NCBI GenBank assembly: GCA_025531455.1
Contig: JAMYHL010000044.1
Span: forward strand, 186,001-250,000
Direction: 5' to 3'
DNA: 64,000 nucleotides
Source: Apiotrichum sp. Y4204
Taxonomy: Eukaryota > Basidiomycota > Tremellomycetes > Trichosporonales > Trichosporonaceae
This document shows, piece after piece, positions 11,123 through 23,879 of this stretch. The position numbers and the translations under genes are program-made. How positions within the stretch are numbered: the stretch's first letter is position 1; every line of letters begins with the position of its first letter. The notes under the pieces were generated by a model, which was given only the letters and a program-made list of their open reading frames with translations, had not been told where the DNA came from and did no database searches.

Positions 11123-12115
11123 GCCCCACGGCACCCGTCACGTAGTAAAACTCCCCCGTGTCTGTTGTTAGTCGCTCGGCCCCCGTCTATTCACGCCGTC
11201 TTTTGAGATGATATATATGTTTTACGAGCGAGAAGGAGAGGCACGAAGCGCCAAGAAGCAGTTGCGGGCACAGTTCGGACGGCATCGTTGTTGACAACGT
11301 TAGAGGCTGTGGAGGTGTTGATCACAAACTCGAAAGACGGCGTAACCGTGGCGGTTGAAAAATCCGTTACAAAGCAAGAGAAAATCAGATCAGATACTTG
11401 TCATCGATAGCTGTGCACTTAGCCCTTATGTGATGGATCTCGCCTTCTCTTGAGTGAAAGTGAACAGGCCATTAGTGCGTAGCGTGTGTTGAGATGAATT
11501 GGATGTCGGGAAGCTCGTGTTGATTCGCCACACTTGTTACCGCTACAGATGTGGCAAAAAAGGCCAAAATTGCGCATTGTTGTACAGCAGCGCCTTTTAC
11601 ACAGTGTATACATCACGCACTTTACAGCACTCACCAGCACATATGCTCTATTGAAGCATGAGCAGCACAGTTTCCAGCAGACCAGAAGGCTGTAGCTATT
11701 TTTGCTGATTTTAAACTGAAATTCGAAAGTTTGAGAATGGCCGCGCTCTTGGAAAGTGATTGACATTCGGTGCCACCGACATGAACGACGCGCTCTGAGG
11801 GCATGGGGCACTGGGGATGTCTATCACGCGATGGGGACGACGTTGTTGCGCTGCATGCGCTGCCTTCCTGTTCTCGATTGGTAGTACACCTGGACCAGAC
11901 CAGAGGCAGGATCGCTGGTATGCCTCTCTGCCACTTTTTCCGCCCGGAACATGAGCGACAACCCAATGACAGCCCAAAGTGAGTAACCACACTCGCCGGC
12001 CCTCCGGTTCATCCCAACGCGTCCATCTCCATCTCCTCCGCCCGGTAGCCTCGCACCAGCTCATTTCGACCACAGCAGCGCCAGCAGCGCGGCCAGGGAA
12101 ATCCCCTTTCGCGTT
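11123..12115. other. Intergenic, no supported gene
   Basis: About 1 kb between the VAP stop and the tRNA gene. It is lower in GC than its surroundings. Overlapping short frames on the minus strand resemble no family. It should contain the VAP 3' UTR. Confidence 0.5.
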
Positions 12116-12200
12116 GGAGACATAGCTCAGCTGGGAGAGCGAGCGACTGAAGCTCAGTCATCATATCGCTAGGTCGGGTGTTCGATCCACCCTGGCTCCA
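12116..12200 (+). tRNA. trnF(GAA): tRNA-Phe (GAA anticodon) with a 12-nt intron
   Basis: The cloverleaf can be drawn by hand. Acceptor strands are GGAGACA and TGGCTCC with one A-G mismatch at the fifth pair. The D-arm is GCTC..GAGC. The anticodon stem AGCGA pairs with TCGCT. The loop CTGAAG.A has anticodon GAA at 12149-12151. The T-arm is GGGTG TTCGATC CACCC, with discriminator A at 12200. A 12-nt intron (12153-12164) sits after position 37, the canonical site for nuclear tRNA introns. The mature length would be 73 nt. Box A (TAGCTCAGCTGGG) and box B (GGTGTTCGATCCACC) are present for Pol III. Confidence 0.93.
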
Positions 12201-12712
12201 ATGTCCGCTGTGCGGACTGCTTTTTGGGACCATGGGAAGTCGAGAGACACCCCGAACAGCCCGGATCACGCAGATTCTGGTACTTGGGGCTGTGGAGAGG
12301 TGTGGAAACGATATCGATGGTTGGGCGCGGTGAGAGATAAGATTAATCCGAGAAACCGTGTGTGTGTGGCGTTCCGCCACCATCTGGAATTTGTCTCGGG
12401 CTGTCTCTGCCTCAAACCCATGCCATACTCTGCGTCTCATCGTGTGCTATCTGTCACCACTGTCGATACTGTTTGCTTCAATGTCCTCTTCAATGTCGTC
12501 GGAAACGTCGCCCAAGAAGCATGGTACGACGCATGGTACGGTGGCCACGAAAGTCCTCTGGGTCGGGACCAAATCTGTCGCCATGACGTCGTCGCCTCGT
12601 GCCGTCGTCGCGACGAGATAGCCGGTCTACGGTTACACCCCCGCTCCATTCCCAAAAGACGATGCGATGAATGTCCACCAACATCTCCAAAGCTCCCTCA
12701 CCCACATTCACA
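12201..12712. other. Intergenic between tRNA-Phe and the paraoxonase-like gene
   Basis: About 0.5 kb. It should contain the tRNA terminator and the promoter of the next gene. An in-frame upstream ATG at 12671 could extend the next protein by 14 residues. Nothing else is recognised. Confidence 0.45.
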
Positions 12713-14099
12713 ATGGGCATCCCGCTCCTCCTCGTCGCCTTTGTGAGTGTCCGCGCCCGCCGGCGTCTGACTCCAGCCGCCCCTCCTCGTGCTCTACCCG
12801 ACATCCTATGTCGTCTTCCTGCTCCGCACGTTCCTCGCGCGCCGTCCGAAGGGTCCAAAACTCCTCTCGGACGGCCGCCTCGTCGACCCCCGCAAGCCGC
12901 ACAGGGAACACAACGACACGTCCTATGCAGCCGCGGCGGCCGCGCTCTCGCTGATCCACCGCATCGGGGAGAAGACCCTGCCGTTCTGCGAGGACGTGCT
13001 CGTGTGGCACGCTGCCCGCGTCGCAATCTTCTCGTGCGACCCCGGCCGGCCCGAGATCGACGACGGAGACGCACCAGACGGCGCACTCATGGTGTATCAC
13101 CTCGACTTGCGGGAGGTCTCGCGGCTCGAGATTGACGACTGGCCGAGCAACCACACGTTCCACCCCCTCGGCGTGGGTCTCCGGGAGACGGGCGACGGCA
13201 ACGAGGCCGTGTTGGCAGTCGCGAATATCGGCAAGCACTTTGCCGCTGTCGAGGTTCTCCGCCTCACGCGGCACGAGCCGGCCGACGGCGTCGAGACCAA
13301 ACACTGCGTCTCGGCAACGTTCCTCCACACGCTTGAAAACTCTCGCTTGAACACCCCAAACGCCGTCGTGCCCCTCAGCGAGGAGAGCGTGCTCGTCACC
13401 AACTCACTCGGCTTCAATCCCCAGAAACACGGGATGCTTGCGCAGCTTGAGATGATGCTCGCCGCGCCGTTTGGCGCGCTCCTGCACCTCTCGCGCGGCG
13501 AGTACATTACCCGCGAGGAGGGTGCAAAGGCCGAGGTGGTTTCGTCCTGTATTGCAATGGCCAACGGGCTCGCGCTCAGCTCGGATAACCGGCTACTTCT
13601 CGTCGCGGGGTGCACGTCGAACAATGTCCACGTGTACGATATCGACCCGCCCATAGATCCCAACACGACGTTCGACTCGGACTATGTGCGTTTCCGCGAG
13701 ACGATCCCGGTGGGGTTCAGTATCGATAACCTGCGCTTCCATGCCGAGCGTAATGGCGAGTACATTTTCCTCGGCGCCGGACATCCCTCTGGTCTGGCGT
13801 ACCTCGCGACCGCGCAGTCCAAGGGCGTCAAGGTTGGCCCCAGCCGCGCAGTCAAGATTGCCATTGCGACAAAGGACGCGTACAAGTCGTCCATTGCGGG
13901 TAATGTTAGCTCGTGGCTGTCCAAAATGTTCAGCCGGGTCGATCCCCGCGTCACGACAATCTTTGAGGACGACGGCAACTTGCTCTCCACATCGTCTACG
14001 GCCGTTGCGTTCCCGGGGCAGAATGGCGAGACGGAGATGCTCGTGTGCGGCCTCTGGGATAAGCGCGGCGCCGTGCACTGTCTCGAGGTCGACATCTGA
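12713..14099 (+). CDS. Paraoxonase/arylesterase-like six-bladed propeller protein, membrane anchored
   Basis: Predicted 450 residues. Two exons, 12713-12742 and 12777-14099, joined across a 34-nt intron in phase 0. The first 30 residues (MGIPLLLVAFPPLLVLYPTS and beyond) form an uncleaved signal anchor, as in serum paraoxonases. Propeller landmarks fit the PON family: NAVVPLSEESVLVTNS, MANGLALSSDNRLLLVAGC, NNVHVYDID and IDNLRFH. These retain the Asn and Asp-Asn residues that bind the catalytic calcium in PON1. A lactonase or arylesterase activity facing the ER lumen or cell exterior is a family inference; the substrate is unknown. The start could also be the ATG at 12671. Its 3' end is convergent with SAH1. 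Confidence 0.78.
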
Positions 14100-14512
14100 G
14101 GAGTGAGGTGGACGATGAGTTGTGTTATCTTTGTATGCTTGGCAGATGTCCTCGACAAACGATGTAGAGTTAGGGGATGTCAATCTGGAAGAGAGACGGT
14201 TGGTCAAGGGATGGCAAACTTATAAGCTTGTGATAACAAAGGTCACGCGGATCACTTGCTTGGCTCGGCTATAATAACCTTTGACCCCTTCTACGACCAG
14301 CCTGCGCCTTTACAAACTCCAGTTGCTCAGGAGACTCTCCGCGCTGCAACCAGATATAGCGCACAATGAAACAGTAATTCATATTGGTGGAGGGGGATCG
14401 TTTTGTGGCAGTTGAAGCCGGATATTTCAATGTGGGAATGTACAGTTGAATTTACATGATAATGATGGTCGTAGGTGCAAATGCTAGAGGGTTAACAATC
14501 GACCAGAACCGC
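14100..14512. other. Convergent 3' intergenic region
   Basis: About 0.4 kb of relatively AT-rich sequence between two converging stop codons. It should carry both polyadenylation regions. No gene or RNA is recognised. Confidence 0.5.
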
Positions 14513-16204
<1,692 letters not shown>

Positions 16205-18381
16205 TTTTGATGTGTTTTGTTGGGTGATTGGGGAGGGGAGGGGGGGTAAGAGAGAGAAGAGAGGGGGGAACAAACGTGCACCTGGACTTTTAAAGAAAGA
16301 TTATTTGCGCTGGGTGCAGCATGCAGCGTGGACAGCCAGCCAGCGCCAGCGTGGGGACGTGAGACGTGTCGCTGCGCGCGCGCTACAGCGCACTACTCCT
16401 ACAAGGCACCTGGCATTGGCTCTGCTGGCGGGGGATGGGTGGAGGTAGGTGCAGGACCCCAGCCAGACACCCCCAAGTATGGCCTGTATGGTCCGAACGG
16501 GTGCACCCAATCCAGGGAAACCATGGACAACCTCCACCTCAACTCACTCTCACTCCAGTTCACATCCCTCTGCTCTGCTGCAGTGCGGCCCCCCCGGAAA
16601 TTTAACGCCGGCTGTGGCATATGAGCAGAAGCGCACAGAAAGATTTTTTTTCTTCCCTTTGTATTGGCAACATCGCTGCCCTTTAGGCCCCAGGCCGGCC
16701 GGCATGATTGGGAGACATCAAGTATGGTTCGATGCTTCCAAGCTATCTTGCCCAGGGCCCTCGCTTTATGGGGCACTCTCTCTCAATGCTCAATGGACTC
16801 ATGGTCTCACAGCCACTCCGCGAACAGCTCACACTAGATCACACCGTTGTAGTGCACAGTGCAAGCAGCCAATACAATGTCATACAAGTTACTCCAAGAT
16901 CCAAGACAGATGGATACGACGTGGCTGGCGATTCCTCTGGCACTCATCCCATGGTTTGGACTTGTGATAGGCGAGGGTTATGAGTCCCTCATGTGGCTTT
17001 GATTGAGAGTCGGGCCCCATCGGCCCCACCACCACCACCCCGTCCTCGAACGCGCACAGTTGTATTTAATGCGGTGGTTGTAGTATTCGGCACGTGTGTG
17101 CTTTTTCGGCCCGGATGTTATTGTATTGGTTGCTGCCACGCTGTGACGTCGTCAAGGATGTTGACTTCTCTGTCTCGTGTGGATTGTGGAGATGACTCGA
17201 TACGATATACGATTCCACAGATCGACGGGGCCGTGTGGAAAGCAACCTCTTGGCAACAGTTGCTCCATCGAGATCCGAAAGATGCGTGACAATTCCGATG
17301 CATAGCTGCATAGACTCTTCTAGTCCCGTGTTGAACGTCTTCCAGATTCCCCTCCGCGAGGCCAGGTCCGTTGTGATCGGCGCGACTGGACGCTGCAAGC
17401 CCTTACATCTGAGCTTCTGAGCCGTCCTGTCGGTCGTTTCAGGCGATGTCAGCACCGGAACCACCATCAATGTGGGCCTTGAGGGCGTTCTGCGGATACG
17501 CGTTCTTATCAAGAGATATCGAATATCAGCTACCCCGGACAGTAATCTGAGTCCGTTGTGTTTGAAGAGCTGGTCGTGCAGGCTGGTTGGCGCGTCGTGA
17601 CATTGCTGAAAGACCATCGGGTGGTTAAGTAGCGATGATTACCTAAGCTGCCGCGAAAGTGATCGATAACGCTCATGACACACCAGGGGAGCTCTACCTG
17701 TAGTACAAGTGCTCTGCAATGCTCTGCCAGTCCCCTGCCCCTGCCAATCTGTTTGTACGGCATTGACGCGCACAGAGTACTGCGGAGCGTGGCGAGTGAT
17801 GGCACGGAACGCGCAGACCACTCTATCCGCGGCATGGCCGGCATACTGCTGCCCATGGCCGGATGCCGTCTGGCCCTGATCCCCCCTGGCCACGCCCCTG
17901 GCAGCCGTGGCGGTGGTCCGAGTCTTCTCCGTCGGCCTGGCATGGAGGAGCCTTGGAGTGCAGAGCACTGCAAGTGCAGCCGCGATGACGGTGATGGTAG
18001 CAGGATGGATGGATATGGTGCTACTGCAGCCAGCGTGCCAGTGCTTGTAGCGAGCGTGTGTCAGTCAGATCATGTGCTCTGAGATAGCGTGTCTGCTGGG
18101 ATGAGCTTGTTGCTTTAGCGCACGGCTCTCTTGTCTCTGCATGTCATTTTCATCTTTCATTCATTCCTGTCCTCCTGTGCAACACTCTGAATCGACGTGA
18201 CAGTGACCACCGACTTTTGGGTTCTATCTACTCTGTTGTTGTTCTCCACCCTCTGCAATCCGTTAAACATCAAACACGCACGAATATCGTGGATGATCGC
18301 ACGACCTCGCCAAGGCATTTCTCGCACTCCACTATAATCCCTCCTGCCTTCGCTCCGGGCTCCAACGCCGCAATCCAGACC
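16205..18381. other. Long divergent intergenic region (SAH1 / EXO70)
   Basis: About 2.2 kb. Next to SAH1 (16205-16275) the plus strand is G/A-rich, that is CT-rich in the SAH1 leader. The rest has no repeat, RNA or family-like frame that I can support. Confidence 0.5.
16228..16272 (-). promoter_or_regulatory. Pyrimidine-rich leader of SAH1
   Basis: On the SAH1 coding strand this is an almost pure C/T block beginning about 24 bases upstream of the ATG at 16204. CT blocks near the transcription start are common in strongly transcribed fungal housekeeping genes. The exact start site is not visible. Confidence 0.45.
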
Positions 18382-20776
18382 ATGGTCGCCGTCGACGGCC
18401 ACGGCGGGACCCTCGCCGTCGACGATGGGACGGACCTCGCGCTTCTGGTATGACTCTTCTCTAGCATCCACTGACACCGCAGGACCAGCATCTGCTCAAG
18501 ACAAATACTCTGAGCAAGCGGATGACCAGTAGGTACTCTCTGACGACTCGCTCACAGCAGCCATCCTCTCGCGGCTGGACACGCGCCTCTCGCGGCTAGA
18601 CAAGACGGTTGCGCCGCTCGGTATCCGCGACATGTCACACGTCCAGACCAACATTGACGCCGTGCTCGGCCAGCTTGGCGTCAGTGTTCCGACTGCGCGC
18701 CCCCAGCCGGGGCGACAAGGATCGTACGGATCCACGGCGAATGGGTATACTGTCCCCGGGGGCAGTCAGGCGGATGGGAGCCGCACCGGCAGCGTTGCCA
18801 GCATGGAGACGACTGGTCTCGGGATTAACGCGCCGTCACCGCGACAAGGCAAGGAATCGTCGAGTATGTCGGTAATGGACCGCACGCGCGCTATCCCCCG
18901 CCCGGACGTGCTTCCCCGCTTCACGGATGGGTCCTCACGCTTATCTCATGTATCCGCCCGCTCGCCTGCCGTGGAGTCGCCACAGAGCACGCGCTCACAG
19001 CGTTCCCAGAACACGGTGCCGACCCCGTTGCCTGTTCCTAGTGGCGGCGGTGAGCGGGCCATTCTGAGTCGAGGGATTGACCCCATGTGCGTCGGCGAGT
19101 TCTACAGTGCCATGGGGGCCGTGGTGCAGGACATTGAGCAGATGCAGCGCGGGATTGATGAGGGGCGCGGCGGAGGACGAGAAGCAGGGGTGTCAGAGTT
19201 GGTGAGTGGCTGCAATTGGTGTTCAGGCTGACTCTTCAGTGCACACTTCTTGAGAACTCGTTTGGCCAGGCTGCCGAGCTGCTGGTCAAGACAATCACCG
19301 AGTCAGTTCCGCGTCCGTTCGACCCCGGGCAATATGCGACCAGCACACCACAGCTATCAACATACTACCCGCCTTATACCAACATCCGGCCACTGTCTGG
19401 TCCCCTGTCAGATCTCGCGTTTCCGGCTGAACCCACCCCGCGGTCCTCACAGGTAATCGTGCCGATCATCGAGGATGTGATATCGGATATTGCTGCCATT
19501 CGCGGCGAGTGGCTCAAGCAGAGCTTCACAGCGCTGGGCACGAGGATTGAGGAAGCCGACAGTGCTGTCTGGGAGGGCCGGGGCGGGGACAAGGTCCGGT
19601 TGACCATGCGGATGTGGGAGGCGTTCCTCACCGTGTCCGAGTGTGAAGCAAATCTCGGCTCGACACTTATGCCCGGCCCTGGTGGCCAGCAGCTCGCAGC
19701 CAAGACGCTGGCGTATCCGCTTACAATCATCACCCAGACGATGAACCAGGTGGTTGCGGGCATCAAGCGCTCGCTGTCATCCCAGACGATGACGATGCTG
19801 GACCTGTATGCGTCTCTCCTCACTTTCCAGCCACGCTACGATGGGTCGACGGCGAACTGGTATCCAGAATCCAAGGAGATCCAGTCCGCCCTGTCGGGTC
19901 CATTAAACGCGCTTCGCGGAATGGCATTGCGTTCCTTCCCAGAACGCCTAGTGGACATTCGTGCTCCCGCCCCGCCCTCATCTGTCTCTGCAGCAATCTC
20001 AGAGACCACCCACAACACATTGACCTACCTCGAGTCCCTTCCCTCATTCGGCCACCTGGTCGAGAACCTCCTCCGGAGCAGCGGCCACGTCGAGCGCGCC
20101 TGGCTCATGGGCGCCAGTGCACCCCCATCCACTGCCAAGTCGGCTGCATCAGAGGGCGGCCTCATCAACCTTTACATTGCCGATGTGCTGGGTACATTGC
20201 TGCAGCACCTCGAGTCCGAGGCCAAGCGGATGCGCCGTCCCATCGGCCCAACCTTCCTGATCAATAATGGTGAGTGGAAGCTACCCATGTCTTGGTGCTG
20301 ATTCCAGTCTCGCACATCCGCAACACGATCATGTCGTTCAAGGACGACATCATCGGCCCGGGCGCCGAGGACATGCTGAACAAGGCGTTCCGCGACGCGA
20401 AGGCAGCCTACACGTCCGAGTGGCAGTGGCTCACGCAGGCGCTCAATCACACCGCACAGTCGCGCTTCAACGTCGGCGGGTCGCACGACAAGCAGTCGAC
20501 AAAGGAGGCGAGCGCGGCGTTTTTCGATCGCCTCGCCGAGATGGAGCAGACATGCCGTCGCTTCCCGCTCAACCGGCAGGATCCGGATCTGCGCGATCTC
20601 ATAGGCCGCGATGTCGAGGAACTCGTGCGCACGAGCTACTCGGCCTTCTGGAGCAAGAGCCACTCCAAGGGCTATGATAAATGTGAGTTTGTGCACCCGC
20701 TGTCTCTCCTCCTGACGCAGACCTCCGCGGGACCCCCGACGAGATTGCGCAGCGCGTGCGCGCCGTGTTCCGATAA
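18382..20776 (+). CDS. EXO70: Exocyst complex subunit Exo70
   Basis: Predicted 738-residue tether that helps dock secretory vesicles at the plasma membrane. Six exons: 18382-18447, 18483-18528, 18558-19201, 19240-20269, 20308-20682 and 20721-20776. The N-terminal helix LLKTNTLSKRMT..ILSRLDTRL and DKTVAPLGIRDM match the Exo70 start. The C-terminal helical rods carry LFINN-like FLINNVSHIRNTIM and the closing block DKYLRGTPDEIAQRVRAVFR, which is diagnostic. A Ser/Pro-rich linker of about 130 residues (18700-19050) separates them. Intron 2 is only 29 nt, or 32 nt if the second AG of a CAGCAG acceptor is used; the alternatives differ by one Ala. Its stop is 138 bp from that of BRN1 in convergent orientation. 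Confidence 0.93.
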
Positions 20777-20914
20777 TCCGATTGCCACTGTACTATAGAA
20801 TAGACTAATCGCACATAATCTCGGGTATGCATCCAACACATTACTATCGTACATGATACAAGCAGGGCTATGCCGCGCGGCCGGCGTTCGGGTCCTGCGG
20901 GGTCAGCCTGTTCT

Positions 20915-23366
20915 TTACCAGTCACCCACCTTGAATACCCGTAGGGCCTGGAGCTCGCCGACGATGCGGTCGTGCCGCTCGCCCATATCCAGCCGCTTTG
21001 CGGGCGGCGGCTGTGCCTCTTCGTCCTCTGAGGGATTGTACAGTCCGCGCATGCCCGAGTCGAAACCGTCCGTTCCGTCCGTGCGCGCCGTCTCGATGCG
21101 CAGCCCCTCCTCGTTCGCAAGATGCAGCAGGCAGATAAAGCAGAACGACGTCGAAATCTCCGCCATCTTCTCCTTCGGGTACGTGTCGCGCAGGCTGTGG
21201 ATGACGGACGTGAACGTCTTGCTCTCCTCCTTTTCTTGCGGAACCTTGTCCGCCTTGTCCGCGTTTGGCGCATTCTCCTTATCCGCCTCGTCAGAGTCAG
21301 AGTCCCTCTCCACCAGACTCCGCAGATCACTCCAGATATCGTCCTTGAGCCGCTTGACATCTACGCGCTTGGCCTTTTTCGCATACCGCACGTTCTCGGG
21401 GCGCGCGCGCCGCAGCTCCTCGCCCTGTGTCGTCGCCCACAGGTCGTCCACCTCGAGCACGTCGTCGACAAACGCGTCGTCGTCCCCGTCCGCGTCCACG
21501 TCGTCGTGGAAAAACTGCGACTCGAACGGCATCGGCGCACCGTCGTCCTCTACCTCCCCGCCCGCTGCCCTGTCCGCGGCGGCTTGTGCCCAGAACGTCT
21601 CGTCAATCTCCCCGTTGGCATTCTCCACCTCGTTCGACGTCCGGCGCGATCGTAGCTGGAGATTAGCATCTACAGTCAGCCCAGGAACTCACAGCAAACT
21701 TGGGCTTGAGGAAGAGACGCAGCAGCTGCCGGCTGCTAAAGTGCATGTCGTTCGGGAGGAGCCACTCGTCCCGCCGGGTCGCCGCCGCGCTCTTGCTGTG
21801 CGACCGTTTCTGTTGCGGGAGCTGCGTGGCCGCCTTGGTGCCAGGTGCGAAGAGCGCCTTTGTAGATGGACACTCGCCAGTAAAGTCGATGGTGAACGCA
21901 ACCTTGGGCGCCTTCTTCTCCCGCGTCGCGGCCGCCACGGCCGGGTCTTTGCGCGAGATGCGCTTCAGCTTCCAATGCTCGGCGCCGGCCCACGACTTGC
22001 CAAACCCGGCGTCAAAGTACTGGAACATGCTGTCGGGGTCGTCGGCGCCGTTGAACGCGAGCGCCATGCCCGCCCCGCGGCGGGGGTCAAAGGGCCCAAA
22101 GCCGGTGGCCTCGCCGCCCGATGCAGTCATTCCGCCGTCCAGCTCGTCGTCGCCCATCATGCTCATGCTGTCGTCTGCACCGCCTGACGGGCCGCCCATG
22201 TCAAAGTCCTCGTCGCCGAAAAAGTCGTGTGCCTCGCCCGTCGCCATCGGGGCGTCGTCCAGCTCGGGCTCGTCGTTAAAGGACGATAGGCCCGTGATCG
22301 TCGCGAGGTCCGGAAGGTCGGCGTCCGTACCAAAGTAGAAGCCGCTCAGGGTGTCCGAGATGGTCAGACCGGCGGTCTCCTCGGCCGAAGGCACGAGGCT
22401 GCGCAGACGAGAAATGTCCACCTGTACGTCCTCGAGCTCCTCCTCGTCGTCCTCTTCATATTCCTCCACAATCGCGTCACCGGCGTCGAAGACCACGCGA
22501 CCAGTTCCGTCAATGCCGAGGTGGTTCATAAGCAGGCCCGTGGCGCCGCCCTCGTCAAAATCGGCACTCGTCTTCTTGAACAGCGGGTCAACGGTAAACT
22601 CGAGATCGAATTTCTTCACGCGCAGGGCGTCGTGAGACTTGGCCAGCGTCGCCTCGGAGCGGTGTGTCTGGCGTCAGAGCATGCATCACAATGTCCCACC
22701 TTGCGGGTCTGCTTCGGCTCGCCGTTGTCATCCTCGTCGCCATCCTCGTCATCATTCGCGTCGCCTGCGCCACCGGCCAGACCACTGAGCAGCTTTCCGG
22801 TTTCGGTAGCCACAGAGTCCACACGCGAGGTCCAGATCTTGACACAGCCGTCGAGCGTACACGACGCCTTCTGGAAGTTGATGCTCTGGTCGTTGGGCCC
22901 GTTGCGGAGGAGCGTCAGGTCGTGGAAGTAGTCGATGAGCGCAAAGTTCCACGTATTCGTAGCGGTGATTTTCTGCCGTTAGAACAGTACTCTTCCCTGC
23001 GGCACCCACATTATCCGTAGCGAGCTTCATCCACTCTTCAAAGTTTGTGTTCATGACCTCCATGCTGACCTGCGGCGCGGGTGTGACCGCCGAGAGGCGC
23101 TTGGCGCGGCGCTCCTTCTGGACAGCGAGGGCGGACGCCTTGCGGCCGGCGGGCGAGGCGACGTGGTGCTCCTTCTCTTTACCCGTGCCGAGGCCAATAT
23201 CAGCAAAGTGCGCGCTCTTGCGGCGTGCGGCGCGCTCCGCCGCATCGTCGTTGATCAGCTGGTTGGCGCGCGTGCTGTTCCGCAGCGGAGACTTGTCGGG
23301 CGTCGCGATCGTCGCCTTCTTGCTCGGCACCCGGCGTCGTAGAGGTGTAGACGGTGAGGCCGACAT
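20915..23366 (-). CDS. BRN1: Condensin complex subunit 2 (kleisin, Barren/CAP-H)
   Basis: Kleisin subunit of condensin, 781 residues, bridging the Smc2/Smc4 heads for mitotic chromosome compaction. Four exons: 23366-23010, 22972-22700, 22667-21693 and 21655-20915. Family blocks: MNTNFEEWMKLATDN, NTWNFALIDYFHDL with LLRNG, INFQKASCTLDGCVKIWTSR, HRSEATLAKSHDALRVKKFD, DPLFKK, and RDEWLLPNDMHFSSRQLLRL. The C-terminal part has TFTSVIHSLRDTYPKEKMAE followed by SFCFICLLHLANEEGL, the winged helix that contacts an Smc head. Acidic low-complexity stretches (EEYEEDDEEELED and DSDSDEADKENA) lie between. N-terminal S/T-P sites (SPSTPLRR, TPDKSP) are plausible CDK targets (inference). Confidence 0.95.
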
Positions 23367-23879
23367 TGTGGCGAGTGTCGGAGTGTGATGGTGGAAAGTA
23401 GGTGTGTCTAAGAATGTCTTGATGTTGTTGATCGAGTGTGGGTGCGTGTCGCAACGTGCTAGATGTTTGTTTTTCTTGTTTTGTTTTGACCCGACGTGAC
23501 TGATTTGATTTCGGGACTAGCAGTTTGATCCCGTGTGGGGATTAGGTAAAGTGAAATTCAGGGGAGGATCGTTGCGTGGCCCCGCACTCCAGTCTTCTCT
23601 CCTCTCCTCGAGTGGCAACAACCACGAAAAAGACCAGGCACAGCTACACGCAGTCAATCTCTCACTTCGAGGTCGTCGTGTGCATAACAGCATCTCATCA
23701 TCTCTCTCACTCTCTCTTCTATCACATTGTATAACCGCCTGCTCGACATTACTACCCACAGAGGACAAGGAGGACGAGCTCTCCACGTACTATCAACCCC
23801 CGGCGACAACCCGCAACATGCTCTAGAGCTGCCGCTGACACACCCCCAATCCCCCGACTCCAAGCAGCGCAGCCTCGCA
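23367..23879. other. Divergent promoter region (BRN1 / DHHC enzyme)
   Basis: About 0.5 kb between two divergent start codons. It contains T-rich and CTCT-rich patches on the plus strand (about 23590-23720) next to the DHHC gene leader. No further gene is seen. Confidence 0.45.

Noticed and set aside
16720..16745. GGTTCGATGC resembling a tRNA T-loop
   Set aside because: No matching T-stem, anticodon arm or acceptor stem nearby.
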